From positions 5,274,823 to 5,338,822 of the forward strand of contig NZ_AP017422.1 in the NCBI RefSeq assembly GCF_002355595.1: 64,000 nucleotides of DNA, given 5' to 3'. Origin of the DNA: Filimonas lacunae. GTDB taxonomy: Bacteria > Bacteroidota > Bacteroidia > Chitinophagales > Chitinophagaceae. The first letter of the stretch is position 1. Every line of letters starts with the position of its first letter. The notes beneath the pieces were generated by a model. The model was not told the origin of the DNA. It made no database searches and saw nothing but the letters and a program-made list of their open reading frames with translations. The position numbers were made by a program, and so were the translations under genes. Positions 53,601 to 61,460 of the stretch are shown piece after piece.

Positions 53601-53995
53601 TATTCCAGCACAAAAAAATGTTCCGGGTAATACTCATGTTGCAGGCCATAAGCAGCTGCAAACTGCTGTAGCTTTTGCCTGCGTAGTGCTTCATCAAAAA
53701 ACATACGCAGGTCTTCCCGCTCCGAAATGTTATACAATACCTGCGCACCATGTTCGCACAGCTTATCTGATGAAGCCTGGCAGGTACACGATACCACCAG
53801 CACCGCGTCTTCCTTTACCACCGTAACCGTATAAGGGGCCACATCTACAGTAAAGCCAGCGGCATTCACCTGCAGCGTGTACGGGCGCAGCTCGTTATAG
53901 CCCCGGGCATCTGTATGCAAAGCCATTCCCCTGCCACGTTGAATCAACAGCGTGTTAAGTTGCTTTATATCAAAGTTGTAAAAAGTATATACCAT
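50657..53995 (-). CDS. SWIM zinc-finger SNF2-family helicase
   Basis: About 1112 residues from the ATG at 53995 (MVYTFYNFDIKQ). An N-terminal SWIM zinc finger (about residues 65-80, CTCQASSDKLCEHG: C-x-C-x8-C-x-H) is followed by a long linker and a SNF2 ATPase (about 640-1100). It has DDMGLGKSIQLI (Walker A), a Walker-B region VIADESQNIKN, TPVENNTFDLYG and, in the second lobe, RSYRIGQKKNV. Such proteins translocate on DNA; the bacterial members' roles are mostly unknown, some in transcription or DNA repair. The start could be further upstream (54070), which would cross the promoter region of the divergent LysR gene. The DESQ Walker B differs from common DEAQ/DEAH. Confidence 0.9.
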   Translation of the reverse strand: MVYTFYNFDIKQLNTLLIQRGRGMALHTDARGYNELRPYTLQVNAAGFTVDVAPYTVTVVKEDAVLVVSCTCQASSDKLCEHGAQVLYNISEREDLRMFFDEALRRQKLQQFAAAYGLQHEYYPEHFFVLEYIDGKISMRPKTPELYPVTAESTRLLHNRLFAPQEHTVIERVQTHDLFTRAVVLKQHKYYHHLVIELYEGETTKSGKLKNPLQQVHPIEAVWKTDHALEVKFYTGISRFQNQVKEAQSAADMNALKAIVKNPCKYAFYRLNAAASENVTATSIEQVVIGQLIYHITLVVHKKGHFFEVMVQIRMNGEGYRLEQLPLEYDYFVAINNVLHLPASFQLLKVLQFFKQQQRLLIHDSKFKTFQQEILDKLEETVTIDYTYLKPATPEQLAEQALDKPFEKMIYLTESENYVLLNPVIKYGDIEIAVRTKRQIYAKDSKGELFTVKRDDMAELQFTALLMKQHPDFYEQIDNELTWFYLHKSQLLNENWFLDAFESWRNDDIAIYGFNDIKNNKLNPYKVNINIQVTSGTNWFNIDIYAGYNRRRASLKKLHKAVKNKSRYVELDDGTIGILPEEWLSKMEAIFQAGEIEDEVLTMPKICFSAVEQLYEDSMMDEQVKEELKEYSLRFSRFESITEVPVPEALAGTLRHFQWQGLNWLNFLDDFSFGGCLADDMGLGKSIQLIAFILHLRQKKGPSTHLLVVPTSLVFNWREELQKFAPSLTWYVHHGQSRDYHVKAFASYDVVITTYGTLVSDIKLLKTFGFNYVIADESQNIKNPESQRYKAIRLLQCNNRIAVTGTPVENNTFDLYGQLSFACPGLLGGKQYFKDIYALPIDKFKDSKRAAALQNIINPFMLRRTKQQVATELPDKTEMVLYCPMGEEQQKAYDAFEKDLRDYLEGKADDDMPQSTMHVLKGITKLRQICNSPVLLSEESLYGNASAKIEVLLEQLKEKTGKHKVLVFSQFVGMLDLIKDGLDKERIAYAYLTGSTANREAVVHQFRDDENTRVFLISLKAGGTGLNLTEADYVFLVDPWWNPAVENQAIDRSYRIGQKKNVIAVRLICPDTIEEKIRKLQENKKELVNELIKNDMSFFKALTRTDLLSLLK

Positions 53996-54096
53996 GTTTC
54001 CGTTGCCAAATTTGGGGCATTTGGCCGACATTTTACACTTTAAGCCAGTTCCCGCTTTTTGGCGTAACATTGTTACTCATTAACCTGCCTTCTGTT

Positions 54097-55002
54097 ATGC
54101 TTTCTACTCACCACCAGGTTTTTATAGAGGTTGCCCGGGAAAAAAGCTTTTCCAAAGCCAGCGATACGCTGTTTATATCCCAACCCGCTATCAGCAAGCA
54201 TATTAAACAGCTGGAAGAATACTATAAGATAAAACTGTTCGACAGAAAGGGCATTCATATTGAACTCACTACAGCCGGCAAGCTGCTACAGCAACGGGTG
54301 CTACAGGTAAAAGCCATACAGGAAGAAACCGAGTTCGATTTATCGCTGTTAAATCATCAGTCGCCCGGCAAAGGCATTTTAAAACTGGGCGCCAGCACCA
54401 CCATTGCTTTGTATATACTCCCCAAAGTGTTGTCCATGTTCCTGCGACAGTACCCACAGATGGAAGTTACCCTGCTCAACCGCAACTCCGAAATTGTGCT
54501 GGAAGCCTTATTAAATCAGGAGATTAACCTGGGCATTATAGAAGGCCGTGAAAAGCTTACCAACGTAGTGTATCAGCCTTTTATGAACGACCGGGTAATT
54601 GCTGTGTGCAGCAAAAAAAACAGTATTGCAGCTAAAAAGAAATATGCTTTGCAGGAGGTAACACAAATGCCTATTGCTTTACGGGAACGCGGTAGCGGAA
54701 CACTGGAAGCATTAAAATACACTTTACAAAAACATAAAATAGGATTAAACGACCTGCAGGTAAAGGCCCGGCTGGGTGGAACGGAAGCGCTTAAAAACTT
54801 TTTGATTGAATCGGACTGTGTAGGCTTTCTACCACAACGCTCTGTTACTAAAGAATTGAAACACGGCGAGTTAACAGAAATTCACTTCGATGGATTGCTG
54901 ATAGAACGTAGCTTTTATTTCATACAACGCAAGGGCGAAACCAGCGAAATGAATAAAAAACTGATACAGCAGGCGCGTAAAGTGTATAACGTTAAGTTAT
55001 AG
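54097..55002 (+). CDS. LysR-family transcriptional regulator
   Basis: A 301-residue regulator, from the ATG at 54097 (MLSTHHQVFIEVAREKSFSK); a TTG nine codons upstream is possible. The N-terminal winged helix-turn-helix has the family signature SFSKASDTLFISQPAISKHI and LEEYYKIKLFDR. The C-terminal substrate-binding domain spans about 90-295. The ligand is unknown. The threonine synthase gene starts 53 bases after its stop codon on the same strand, and the SNF2 gene diverges, so it may regulate either. Confidence 0.9.
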   Translation: MLSTHHQVFIEVAREKSFSKASDTLFISQPAISKHIKQLEEYYKIKLFDRKGIHIELTTAGKLLQQRVLQVKAIQEETEFDLSLLNHQSPGKGILKLGASTTIALYILPKVLSMFLRQYPQMEVTLLNRNSEIVLEALLNQEINLGIIEGREKLTNVVYQPFMNDRVIAVCSKKNSIAAKKKYALQEVTQMPIALRERGSGTLEALKYTLQKHKIGLNDLQVKARLGGTEALKNFLIESDCVGFLPQRSVTKELKHGELTEIHFDGLLIERSFYFIQRKGETSEMNKKLIQQARKVYNVKL

Positions 55003-55054
55003 GTTATAACATAAAGGTATCTGCAAGGTTATAGATGCGGCCTACTTTTATGCA

Positions 55055-56209
55055 ATGGAATTAGTGGCCAATACAACATCCCTGGCAAGCACATTACAAT
55101 GTCCTTCCTGCGGCAAAACCTACCCTATGCATCAGCTACAGGGTTATGCCACCTGTTGCCAGCAACCACTGGTTACCCGTTATCATTTATCAGCAAACAA
55201 ACAGGACATAGCACATAACGTATACAATATGTGGCGTTATGCCACAATGTTACCCGTGCTAAACCCGGATAATATTGTAAGTCTCAACGAGGGCTGGACG
55301 CCTATTCATTCGCTGCAAAAAATACAACAACGCTTTGGCCGGCAGGTGCTGCTAAAAGATGAAAGTGTAAACCCCACGGGCTCTTTTAAAGCACGGGGCA
55401 TCAGCGTGGCCGTATCCAAAGCCAAAGAGCTGGGCGTAACACATTGTATCATCCCTACAGCCGGTAACGCAGGGGGGGCATTAAGCGCCTATTGCGCCAA
55501 AGCCGGCATCAAAGCCACAGTGATCATGCCACGCATTACTCCTGTTACCTTACAGGAAGAATGCCGCATGTATGGCGCAGAGCTAATACTGGTAGACGGG
55601 CTTATCAATGCCTGTGGCAAACTGGCCCGGCAAATGGTAGAAGAAACAGGTGCTTTTGATATGTCTACCCTGAAAGAACCCTACCGGCTGGAAGGAAAAA
55701 AAACAATAGGCTACGAACTGGCCGAACAACTGCAATGGCAGCTGCCCGATGTTATCATATATCCTACCGGTGGTGGTACCGGGTTAATTGGCATGTGGAA
55801 GGCCTTTCGCGAAATGCAGCAACTGGGCTGGATAACCGGCAAACTACCCCGTATGGTAGTAATACAAACTCAAAATTGCGCACCCATGATACAACTGTTT
55901 GAACAAGGTAAAATAGCGCCTGGTTTTCAGGCGATACCTACAATGGCCTATGGCTTAGCCGTTCCCGAGCCTTTTGCTAAAGACATGATGCTGGAAGTAC
56001 TGCACCATAGCGATGGTGCAGCTTTAACAGTAACAGAAGATGAAATAGAAAACGGTATGCAGGAAATGGCGGCTACCGAAGGTCTGTTGCTTTCTCCGGA
56101 AGGCAGCGCTACCTACGAAGGACTAAAAAAGCTGATTGAAAAAGACTGGATTCATCAGGATGAAACAGCCTTGCTATTCAACACAGGCGCATGGTATAAA
56201 TACCGTTAG
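55055..56209 (+). CDS. thrC: Threonine synthase
   Basis: A 384-residue PLP-dependent enzyme of the fold-type II family that includes threonine synthase. The N-terminal zinc-ribbon-like cysteines (CPSC at 16-19, CC at 34-35) resemble archaeal/plant-type ThrC. The PLP lysine K112 is in NPTGSFKARG, and the phosphate-binding loop is YPTGGGTGLIG. It converts O-phosphohomoserine to threonine. No homoserine kinase or dehydrogenase is adjacent; its place after a LysR gene is unusual for a housekeeping gene, so a specialised paralogue such as a threonine-family deaminase or beta-replacement enzyme is possible. Confidence 0.83.
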   Translation: MELVANTTSLASTLQCPSCGKTYPMHQLQGYATCCQQPLVTRYHLSANKQDIAHNVYNMWRYATMLPVLNPDNIVSLNEGWTPIHSLQKIQQRFGRQVLLKDESVNPTGSFKARGISVAVSKAKELGVTHCIIPTAGNAGGALSAYCAKAGIKATVIMPRITPVTLQEECRMYGAELILVDGLINACGKLARQMVEETGAFDMSTLKEPYRLEGKKTIGYELAEQLQWQLPDVIIYPTGGGTGLIGMWKAFREMQQLGWITGKLPRMVVIQTQNCAPMIQLFEQGKIAPGFQAIPTMAYGLAVPEPFAKDMMLEVLHHSDGAALTVTEDEIENGMQEMAATEGLLLSPEGSATYEGLKKLIEKDWIHQDETALLFNTGAWYKYR

Positions 56210-56234
56210 CCGCCATTTACCGTTGGTTATCCGC

Positions 56235-57317
56235 TCAACGCCACCACTGGCGTTGAGGGTAATCGGCCCCTACCTGCACCGGCTCGCCAATCATAGGCGT
56301 AGTAACAGGCATATGCAAGGCAGCCGCCGCAGCCGTTACCCGTTCTATAGGCTCGTTCCACGGATGCAAAGCCAGTTTAAACTTCGCCCAATGCACCGGC
56401 AACAATAGTTTTGCCTGCAACTCAACCGCCGCCTGTGCCGTTTGTTCCGGCATCATATGTATATAAGGCCAGGCTTCATTGTACTGACCACATTCCAGTA
56501 TCACAATGTCAAAGGGGCCGTATTTCGCACCTATTTCCTGAAAATGTTTGTCGTAGCCCGAGTCGCCACCAATAAACAATTTGTAACCAAATATTTGCAG
56601 CACAAAAGAAGACCATAACGATCCACCACGCTTTAATCCTCTTCCTGAAAAATGTCGGCCGGGTGTGGCTGTTAAGGTAATGCCTTCGGCCAGTGTTTCT
56701 GTTTCCCACCAGTCCATTTCGGTAATATTACCATTGTCGCCTGTGCAGTCAGCAATATCCTTTCCTACTCCCAACGAGGTATAATACGCTTTGGTAACAG
56801 GGCGCAATGCCCCAATGGTTTTCTTATCCAGGTGGTCGTAGTGGTTATGCGTGATGATCATGTAATCAATCGCAGGCATATCTTCCGGCTTATACACATC
56901 AGCGCCCTGAAACGCTTTCACCATGGTGCTGATGGGCGAAGCATGCCCACTGAACACAGGGTCAACCAAAATATTCACTCCTTTACAGTGAATCAGGTAA
57001 GAGGAGTGCCCAAACCATACAATTACCGGTTGCTCTGAATAAAGAGATTTTAAATCTGTGCGCACAGAAGGCACAGGTTGTGCAGGCCTCACAGTAGGTA
57101 GCGGACTAAACTGCTCACGCAGTATTTTTGCCATGCTTACCCCTTCTGCCATAGTGGGTGTAAGCGACAGGTTCTGGAAACGCTTGTCCTTGTAATTTGC
57201 CGATTCTTCTAACTTTCTCCATTGCTTTTTCATCTTTTGCCATTGCTCACCTTTTTTATCGCGGAAAGCGGCAATAAAGTTACCATTTTCGGTATTCGGG
57301 CAGTTACCGCCTGTCAA
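56235..57317 (-). CDS. MBL-fold metallo-hydrolase (NAPE-PLD/UlaG-like)
   Basis: About 360 residues of the metallo-beta-lactamase fold. The metal site THNHYDHLD (about 154-162) and the later LECGQYNEAWPYIH and LLPVHWAKF are conserved. The N-terminal FQNLSLTPTM region is the one I associate with bacterial N-acyl-phosphatidylethanolamine phospholipase-D-like hydrolases. Substrate unknown. The start is uncertain: a TTG at 57317 is used here, the open frame continues upstream without ATG, and an ATG at 57233 (MKKQWRKL) is an alternative. The 3' end contains a 10-bp inverted repeat (56234-56257). It is divergent from the beta-sandwich gene at 57366. Confidence 0.82.
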   Translation of the reverse strand: MTGGNCPNTENGNFIAAFRDKKGEQWQKMKKQWRKLEESANYKDKRFQNLSLTPTMAEGVSMAKILREQFSPLPTVRPAQPVPSVRTDLKSLYSEQPVIVWFGHSSYLIHCKGVNILVDPVFSGHASPISTMVKAFQGADVYKPEDMPAIDYMIITHNHYDHLDKKTIGALRPVTKAYYTSLGVGKDIADCTGDNGNITEMDWWETETLAEGITLTATPGRHFSGRGLKRGGSLWSSFVLQIFGYKLFIGGDSGYDKHFQEIGAKYGPFDIVILECGQYNEAWPYIHMMPEQTAQAAVELQAKLLLPVHWAKFKLALHPWNEPIERVTAAAAALHMPVTTPMIGEPVQVGADYPQRQWWR

Positions 57318-57365
57318 AATCCACCACAGAACGCTTAGATTTGAAGCTATATTTAAATCAACCTC

Positions 57366-58346
57366 ATGTTATTGCATTCCCGCTTATTCCGCTTGCTTAC
57401 GATTGCCGCGGTAACCACTACCAGCCTTTGCCAGCTGCACACCGCACAGGCGCAAACCACAGATACCGCCGCGCTGTTTGCCCCCTTTCAGCAAACGGGT
57501 AATACCATCAGCTGGTATGGCAAGCAGGTGCTGGTAAATAAAACCGGTTTTCCTGAGCAAATACGCACCTTTTTTACACCCGATGGCAATAGTATAGACA
57601 CCGCTGCCAATAACTTTATTATCGAGCCGGTTCACTTCCATATCGTGAACAATGCCACCCATAAAGACATTGCCTTTACCAGCCAGGGCGTCACCTATAC
57701 GCAACAACAACCCCATTATATTCAATGGCAGGCCACCAACATATCCCCCTTTTTACAAATGGAGGTGAACGGATCGCTGGAACTGGATGGCTACCTGTTT
57801 TTTGTGGTAAAACTCACCGCTTTACAAAACGTAAACCTGGATGATATCCGGTACCACCTCCCTTTTAATTTTAACGTAGCCAAATATGTAATGGCCCCCG
57901 GCCAGAAAGGTGGCGCACGCCCCGACTCTGTAAAATGGACCTGGAATGCAAAAACGCCACAAAACAACGGTGCATGGATTGGCAACGTAAATGGTGGACT
58001 GCAATACGCCCTGTATGACGAAAAATACACCCGCCCTGCTACGGGTAAATCTGCCACTCAAAAAAAGCTTAACATTCCTGCTTCCTGGAGCAATGAAGGC
58101 AAGGGCAGCACCTGGCTGGCATTAAAAGGGAAGTCTATTCTATCAGAAACCTATAATGGCCCGCGTAACCTGAAACAAGGCGATGTGCTATACTACAACT
58201 TCGCGCTACTGATTACACCTTATCATACACCGGAAAAACAACAGCAATCACGCCTGTATCAGCCTTACAACAAACCTGATATTATCAAAGCCGCATCCGG
58301 CAAATATTTGGAATACCCCGGCCGCAGCTTATACCAGCAACCATAG
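57366..58346 (+). CDS. Secreted beta-sandwich protein resembling the N-terminal domain of DUF6067-type glycoside hydrolases
   Basis: A 326-residue secreted protein with a signal peptide (1-29, TAQA-Q). The body is beta-rich; stretches such as KQVLVNKTGFPEQIRTFFTP, LPFNFNVAKYVMAPG, GPRNLKQGDVLYYNFALL, then ITPYHTP resemble what I recall as the N-terminal beta-sandwich of large Bacteroidota DUF6067/GH123-related proteins. In those, this region leads into a catalytic barrel, whereas this frame ends 45 residues later with a stop. It could therefore be a stand-alone sugar-binding domain or a truncated remnant. Its stop codon is only 7 bases from that of the convergent heparinase-family gene, and no barrel-coding sequence remains downstream on this strand. 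Confidence 0.6.
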   Translation: MLLHSRLFRLLTIAAVTTTSLCQLHTAQAQTTDTAALFAPFQQTGNTISWYGKQVLVNKTGFPEQIRTFFTPDGNSIDTAANNFIIEPVHFHIVNNATHKDIAFTSQGVTYTQQQPHYIQWQATNISPFLQMEVNGSLELDGYLFFVVKLTALQNVNLDDIRYHLPFNFNVAKYVMAPGQKGGARPDSVKWTWNAKTPQNNGAWIGNVNGGLQYALYDEKYTRPATGKSATQKKLNIPASWSNEGKGSTWLALKGKSILSETYNGPRNLKQGDVLYYNFALLITPYHTPEKQQQSRLYQPYNKPDIIKAASGKYLEYPGRSLYQQP

Positions 58347-58353
58347 TTAGCAT

Positions 58354-60318
58354 TTACCTTACCGGCAGGCTAAACACAAACCCTGCGCTACCCTGTAATT
58401 GATGACTCTTTGTAATGAAACTAACCCGGTACAGACTATTGCCCCAGGTTGGTTTCATTTTATCATCATCAATAGGCCTGGGCTCTATACTAGCTGTATA
58501 ATTACCTGCATCATACTTTAGTAATAACTGCACTTTCCCCTTTGTATTAGTAAACGTTAGTTGCCCTGGTTCGGCTTCATTTACCTGGTCGCAGGTAAGA
58601 AAATGAATGCGGGTAGCTTCTTTATATTCACTGAGCAGGTAGTTGTCATTTACCTGCACCTGCTCTTTGGCAGCATCAAATACCAGGCTTCGCTTCCAGC
58701 TTTTCACCATGGCTTCGGGAGGATATGCCCCTGCTATATCCATATCCAGCCGTGTTTGCTGTGCCGTATGCTTGCAGCTCACTTCCGTGGCTTTAAACTT
58801 GCTGCCGTCCTGCTGCATCACGCCGTTAATGGTAGGGCAGTTATGCCATTGCGATTGCATGGTCCAGATAGAATAGCGGTCTTTACTGAATGTTTTACGG
58901 GTATAACCACCTACACCTGCATCCACTATCACCGGCCTGCCATTCACATACAATACAAAGTTGCCAATATCGTTATGGTTGTGGCTTTCGCCGTTATTGC
59001 CCCCTTTCGCAGCCATAAACAATCCCTCCGTACTTCCGCCCTTGCTTCTTACGCTCAGCACCTGCAGGTTGGGCAACCACGACACAGCAGGCAAGCCTTC
59101 TCCTGGTGTAGTGGTAGCAAGCTTATCATACATAGCAACCTGCTGTAAAAAATCAACCAGGCTGCCATTGCCCAATCGTTGTTTGTTTTGCCGGAACAGA
59201 TAGGCAGCAAAATGCGTCATGGTATCATTGCCAAACATACTGCCATAATAGTATACACTTTCTGCACCGGGATAAGTAACAGGCTGAGCATCGGCAAAGT
59301 TTACAAAGTAGTTATCGGCAATATGCAGTTTATAAATATAATCGCCCATTCTTTGCAATAAAGGCTTGTTGGCAAAGTTACACTTACCGTTACTGGCGCT
59401 TTGCAGCAATGCCAGCAAACGTATGAGTTTACCACCTGCCACACTCCAGTAGCCGGGCCCTTCATCACAACCACCATCTTCGGGATATTGGTTAATAAAA
59501 CAATCTGTGCTTTTGAGTATTTTAGGCACTATATCATCCAGCACCTGGCTTTGCTGCGTGCACAGCACCGTGTATAGCACATTGGTATTGATCCAGGCAT
59601 TCCAGTTGTTCACCACCTGGCCTTGTAAGCCCATCCAAAAAAAATCGCTCCGTTGCAGGTAAGGCTGCATAATACGTGTATCCAGTTCGGCCGCTATACG
59701 CTTATTCATACCTGCCGAAGCCGCATCCAGCTGATCATACAGCATCCATTGGGTGGCAGCTACGGTAGCAGCAGTAATGGCGCTGTACAAATCAATTACC
59801 ACCTCATGGGTATCCGGCAATCCTACCCCGGCCTTCTGCATGCCTATATGTGCAGGTGCTACCCAGGTTTTCTCTTCCATCAAAACCTGTAAACCCTTTA
59901 CAATCTGCGGCATATATTTCCCATTATGCGTGAGCAGTTCGCCAATCACCAGGTTGCTAAGCACACTACGCCTGCTATTATATTTATCCTCAAAATGATT
60001 ACGGTTGCCGGTTATTTTGTATTCCAGGTATAGCGAATCGGATAAGGTGGGCCAGTCGAATGCCATACCCGCATCGGCCTGCTTTAACAATGTTTTTTTC
60101 ACCGAATCCGGCAAAACGGCTATTTTCTGTTCCAGCGTCTGCTTTTGTGTAGCGCGCCAGGCAGCGATGTTGGATATATAAGAGGTAACTGGTTTGCCCT
60201 GCAAGGCATTGGTTAGGTAGTTACGTTGCGGATAAGAAGGAGTAACTATTTGCCAGGCTGTGGCAGCTACTGCCGCTATCAGCAGCAGCATACATAAAGC
60301 ACGCACATTCGTTTTCAT
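58354..60318 (-). CDS. Heparinase II/III-family polysaccharide lyase-like protein
   Basis: A 654-residue exported protein. A signal anchor or signal peptide (about 5-22) is followed by an all-alpha (alpha/alpha toroid) domain (about 60-400) with tryptophan-rich NNWNAWINTN, and a C-terminal beta-sandwich containing the heparinase II/III core NGESHNHNDIGNFVLYVNGR, then PVIVDAG. Asn, His and Tyr residues in these regions are the candidate catalytic residues. Likely substrates are uronic-acid polysaccharides; which one is not clear. It begins 12 bases after the AraC-type gene, so regulator and enzyme share a transcript. Confidence 0.87.
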   Translation of the reverse strand: MKTNVRALCMLLLIAAVAATAWQIVTPSYPQRNYLTNALQGKPVTSYISNIAAWRATQKQTLEQKIAVLPDSVKKTLLKQADAGMAFDWPTLSDSLYLEYKITGNRNHFEDKYNSRRSVLSNLVIGELLTHNGKYMPQIVKGLQVLMEEKTWVAPAHIGMQKAGVGLPDTHEVVIDLYSAITAATVAATQWMLYDQLDAASAGMNKRIAAELDTRIMQPYLQRSDFFWMGLQGQVVNNWNAWINTNVLYTVLCTQQSQVLDDIVPKILKSTDCFINQYPEDGGCDEGPGYWSVAGGKLIRLLALLQSASNGKCNFANKPLLQRMGDYIYKLHIADNYFVNFADAQPVTYPGAESVYYYGSMFGNDTMTHFAAYLFRQNKQRLGNGSLVDFLQQVAMYDKLATTTPGEGLPAVSWLPNLQVLSVRSKGGSTEGLFMAAKGGNNGESHNHNDIGNFVLYVNGRPVIVDAGVGGYTRKTFSKDRYSIWTMQSQWHNCPTINGVMQQDGSKFKATEVSCKHTAQQTRLDMDIAGAYPPEAMVKSWKRSLVFDAAKEQVQVNDNYLLSEYKEATRIHFLTCDQVNEAEPGQLTFTNTKGKVQLLLKYDAGNYTASIEPRPIDDDKMKPTWGNSLYRVSFITKSHQLQGSAGFVFSLPVR

Positions 60319-60330
60319 CGTACAGGTAAT

Positions 60331-61212
60331 TTACTCACTCATTACCCGCTCTCCCCTTACTTTTTTAACATAATCCGATGGTGCCATTCCTATTACCCGT
60401 TTAAATACCCGGTTAAAAGTAACCGCATTATTAAAACCGGTACTATATCCTAACGACGAAAGCCCTTCATATTCGCCTAGTGTAATCTTTTTACAAGCCT
60501 CGCTGATCCTTATTTCATTCAAAAAAGTAAGATATGTTTTGCGGGTGTGTTTTTTGAAGTACTTGCAAAAAGCGTGCGGGGTTAGACAGGCCACCTCTGC
60601 TATCTGTTGTATGGAAACGTCTTTATGATAGTTTTCCAGAGTGTATTTATACACGTCATCCATTCTAAAACCGCTGAATGTTTTGGCCGGACTGCTTATT
60701 CCTGTGCCCAAATCGCGGCAAAGCTGCACTTCGGCTGCTATATATTCCAGTAAATGCAATAAGGTGGTTAACCGGGTAAGCCCTTCCGATTTTTCTATAA
60801 ACTGAATTTCACGGCCAATTTGTTTGCGATGTCCCTCGTTCAACTGCAAACCGCAGGAAGCTCTGCTTACCAGTTTTTCTACGGCGGTAAGTTCTGGTAA
60901 TAATCCAAAGCAGGGGCGTAGCTTTTCCATATCAAAGAAAATATGCACCGCCTTCGATTTGGTTTTCTTCTGAATAAGCGAAGCATCTGTTTTAAACATA
61001 TGCGGCTGGTTAGCGCCGATGATATACACTTGCCCTGCTTCAAAGGGTTGTGAATAATTACCCACAATCAACACCCCTTCGCCACTTTCAATAAGGGTAA
61101 TCTGCATTTCCTTATGATGATGCAGCTGGTTATAAAAAAAGGGCAATTCATCTGCCTCCACCACAATTGAACTTTCCTTTTGCACAGATACCAGGTAAGG
61201 AATTGCTTTCAT
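60331..61212 (-). CDS. AraC-family regulator upstream of the heparinase-type gene
   Basis: A 293-residue AraC/XylS regulator from the ATG at 61212 (MKAIPYLVSVQK; a GTG three bases upstream is possible). N-terminal cupin (HHHKEMQITLIESGEGVLIV) and C-terminal two helix-turn-helix units (LTPHAFCKYFKKHTRKTYL, NNAVTFNRVFKRVIGMAP). The layout matches that of the regulator at 49705-50586, including TPxAFCxYFKKHTR, pointing to a recent or conserved paralogy. It precedes the heparinase-family gene by 12 bases and probably controls it and itself. The 248 bases between this start and the proline dehydrogenase start hold the shared regulatory region. Confidence 0.9.
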   Translation of the reverse strand: MKAIPYLVSVQKESSIVVEADELPFFYNQLHHHKEMQITLIESGEGVLIVGNYSQPFEAGQVYIIGANQPHMFKTDASLIQKKTKSKAVHIFFDMEKLRPCFGLLPELTAVEKLVSRASCGLQLNEGHRKQIGREIQFIEKSEGLTRLTTLLHLLEYIAAEVQLCRDLGTGISSPAKTFSGFRMDDVYKYTLENYHKDVSIQQIAEVACLTPHAFCKYFKKHTRKTYLTFLNEIRISEACKKITLGEYEGLSSLGYSTGFNNAVTFNRVFKRVIGMAPSDYVKKVRGERVMSE

Positions 61213-61460
61213 CACTTCGTTGTTTTTGGGTTCATCGCGTCAAACATAGCAGTTTCTATCAAAAGCAGTAAAATGCACAGCTAATTTAAACAAGTCGGCC
61301 ATTTTCCCCCAATAACCCCTCCCCTATGGACAATTACGGTTAACAGAAGAACAATCCGCGAAACACCTTATCCACCGCAAAATTATCCAATGATGTGCAT
61401 AGATTGTCATTTTACCGGTTGTGTATTTCCCACTGCTATTTTTACGGGCAAAACGCATTC

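Noticed and set aside
56234-56257. Ten-bp inverted repeat as a terminator between thrC and the MBL gene
   Set aside because: It lies inside the end of the MBL coding region and has no T-run on either strand, so it is not a standard terminator.
58561-59148. 195-codon plus-strand frame opposite the heparinase-type gene
   Set aside because: Antisense shadow without signal or motif.
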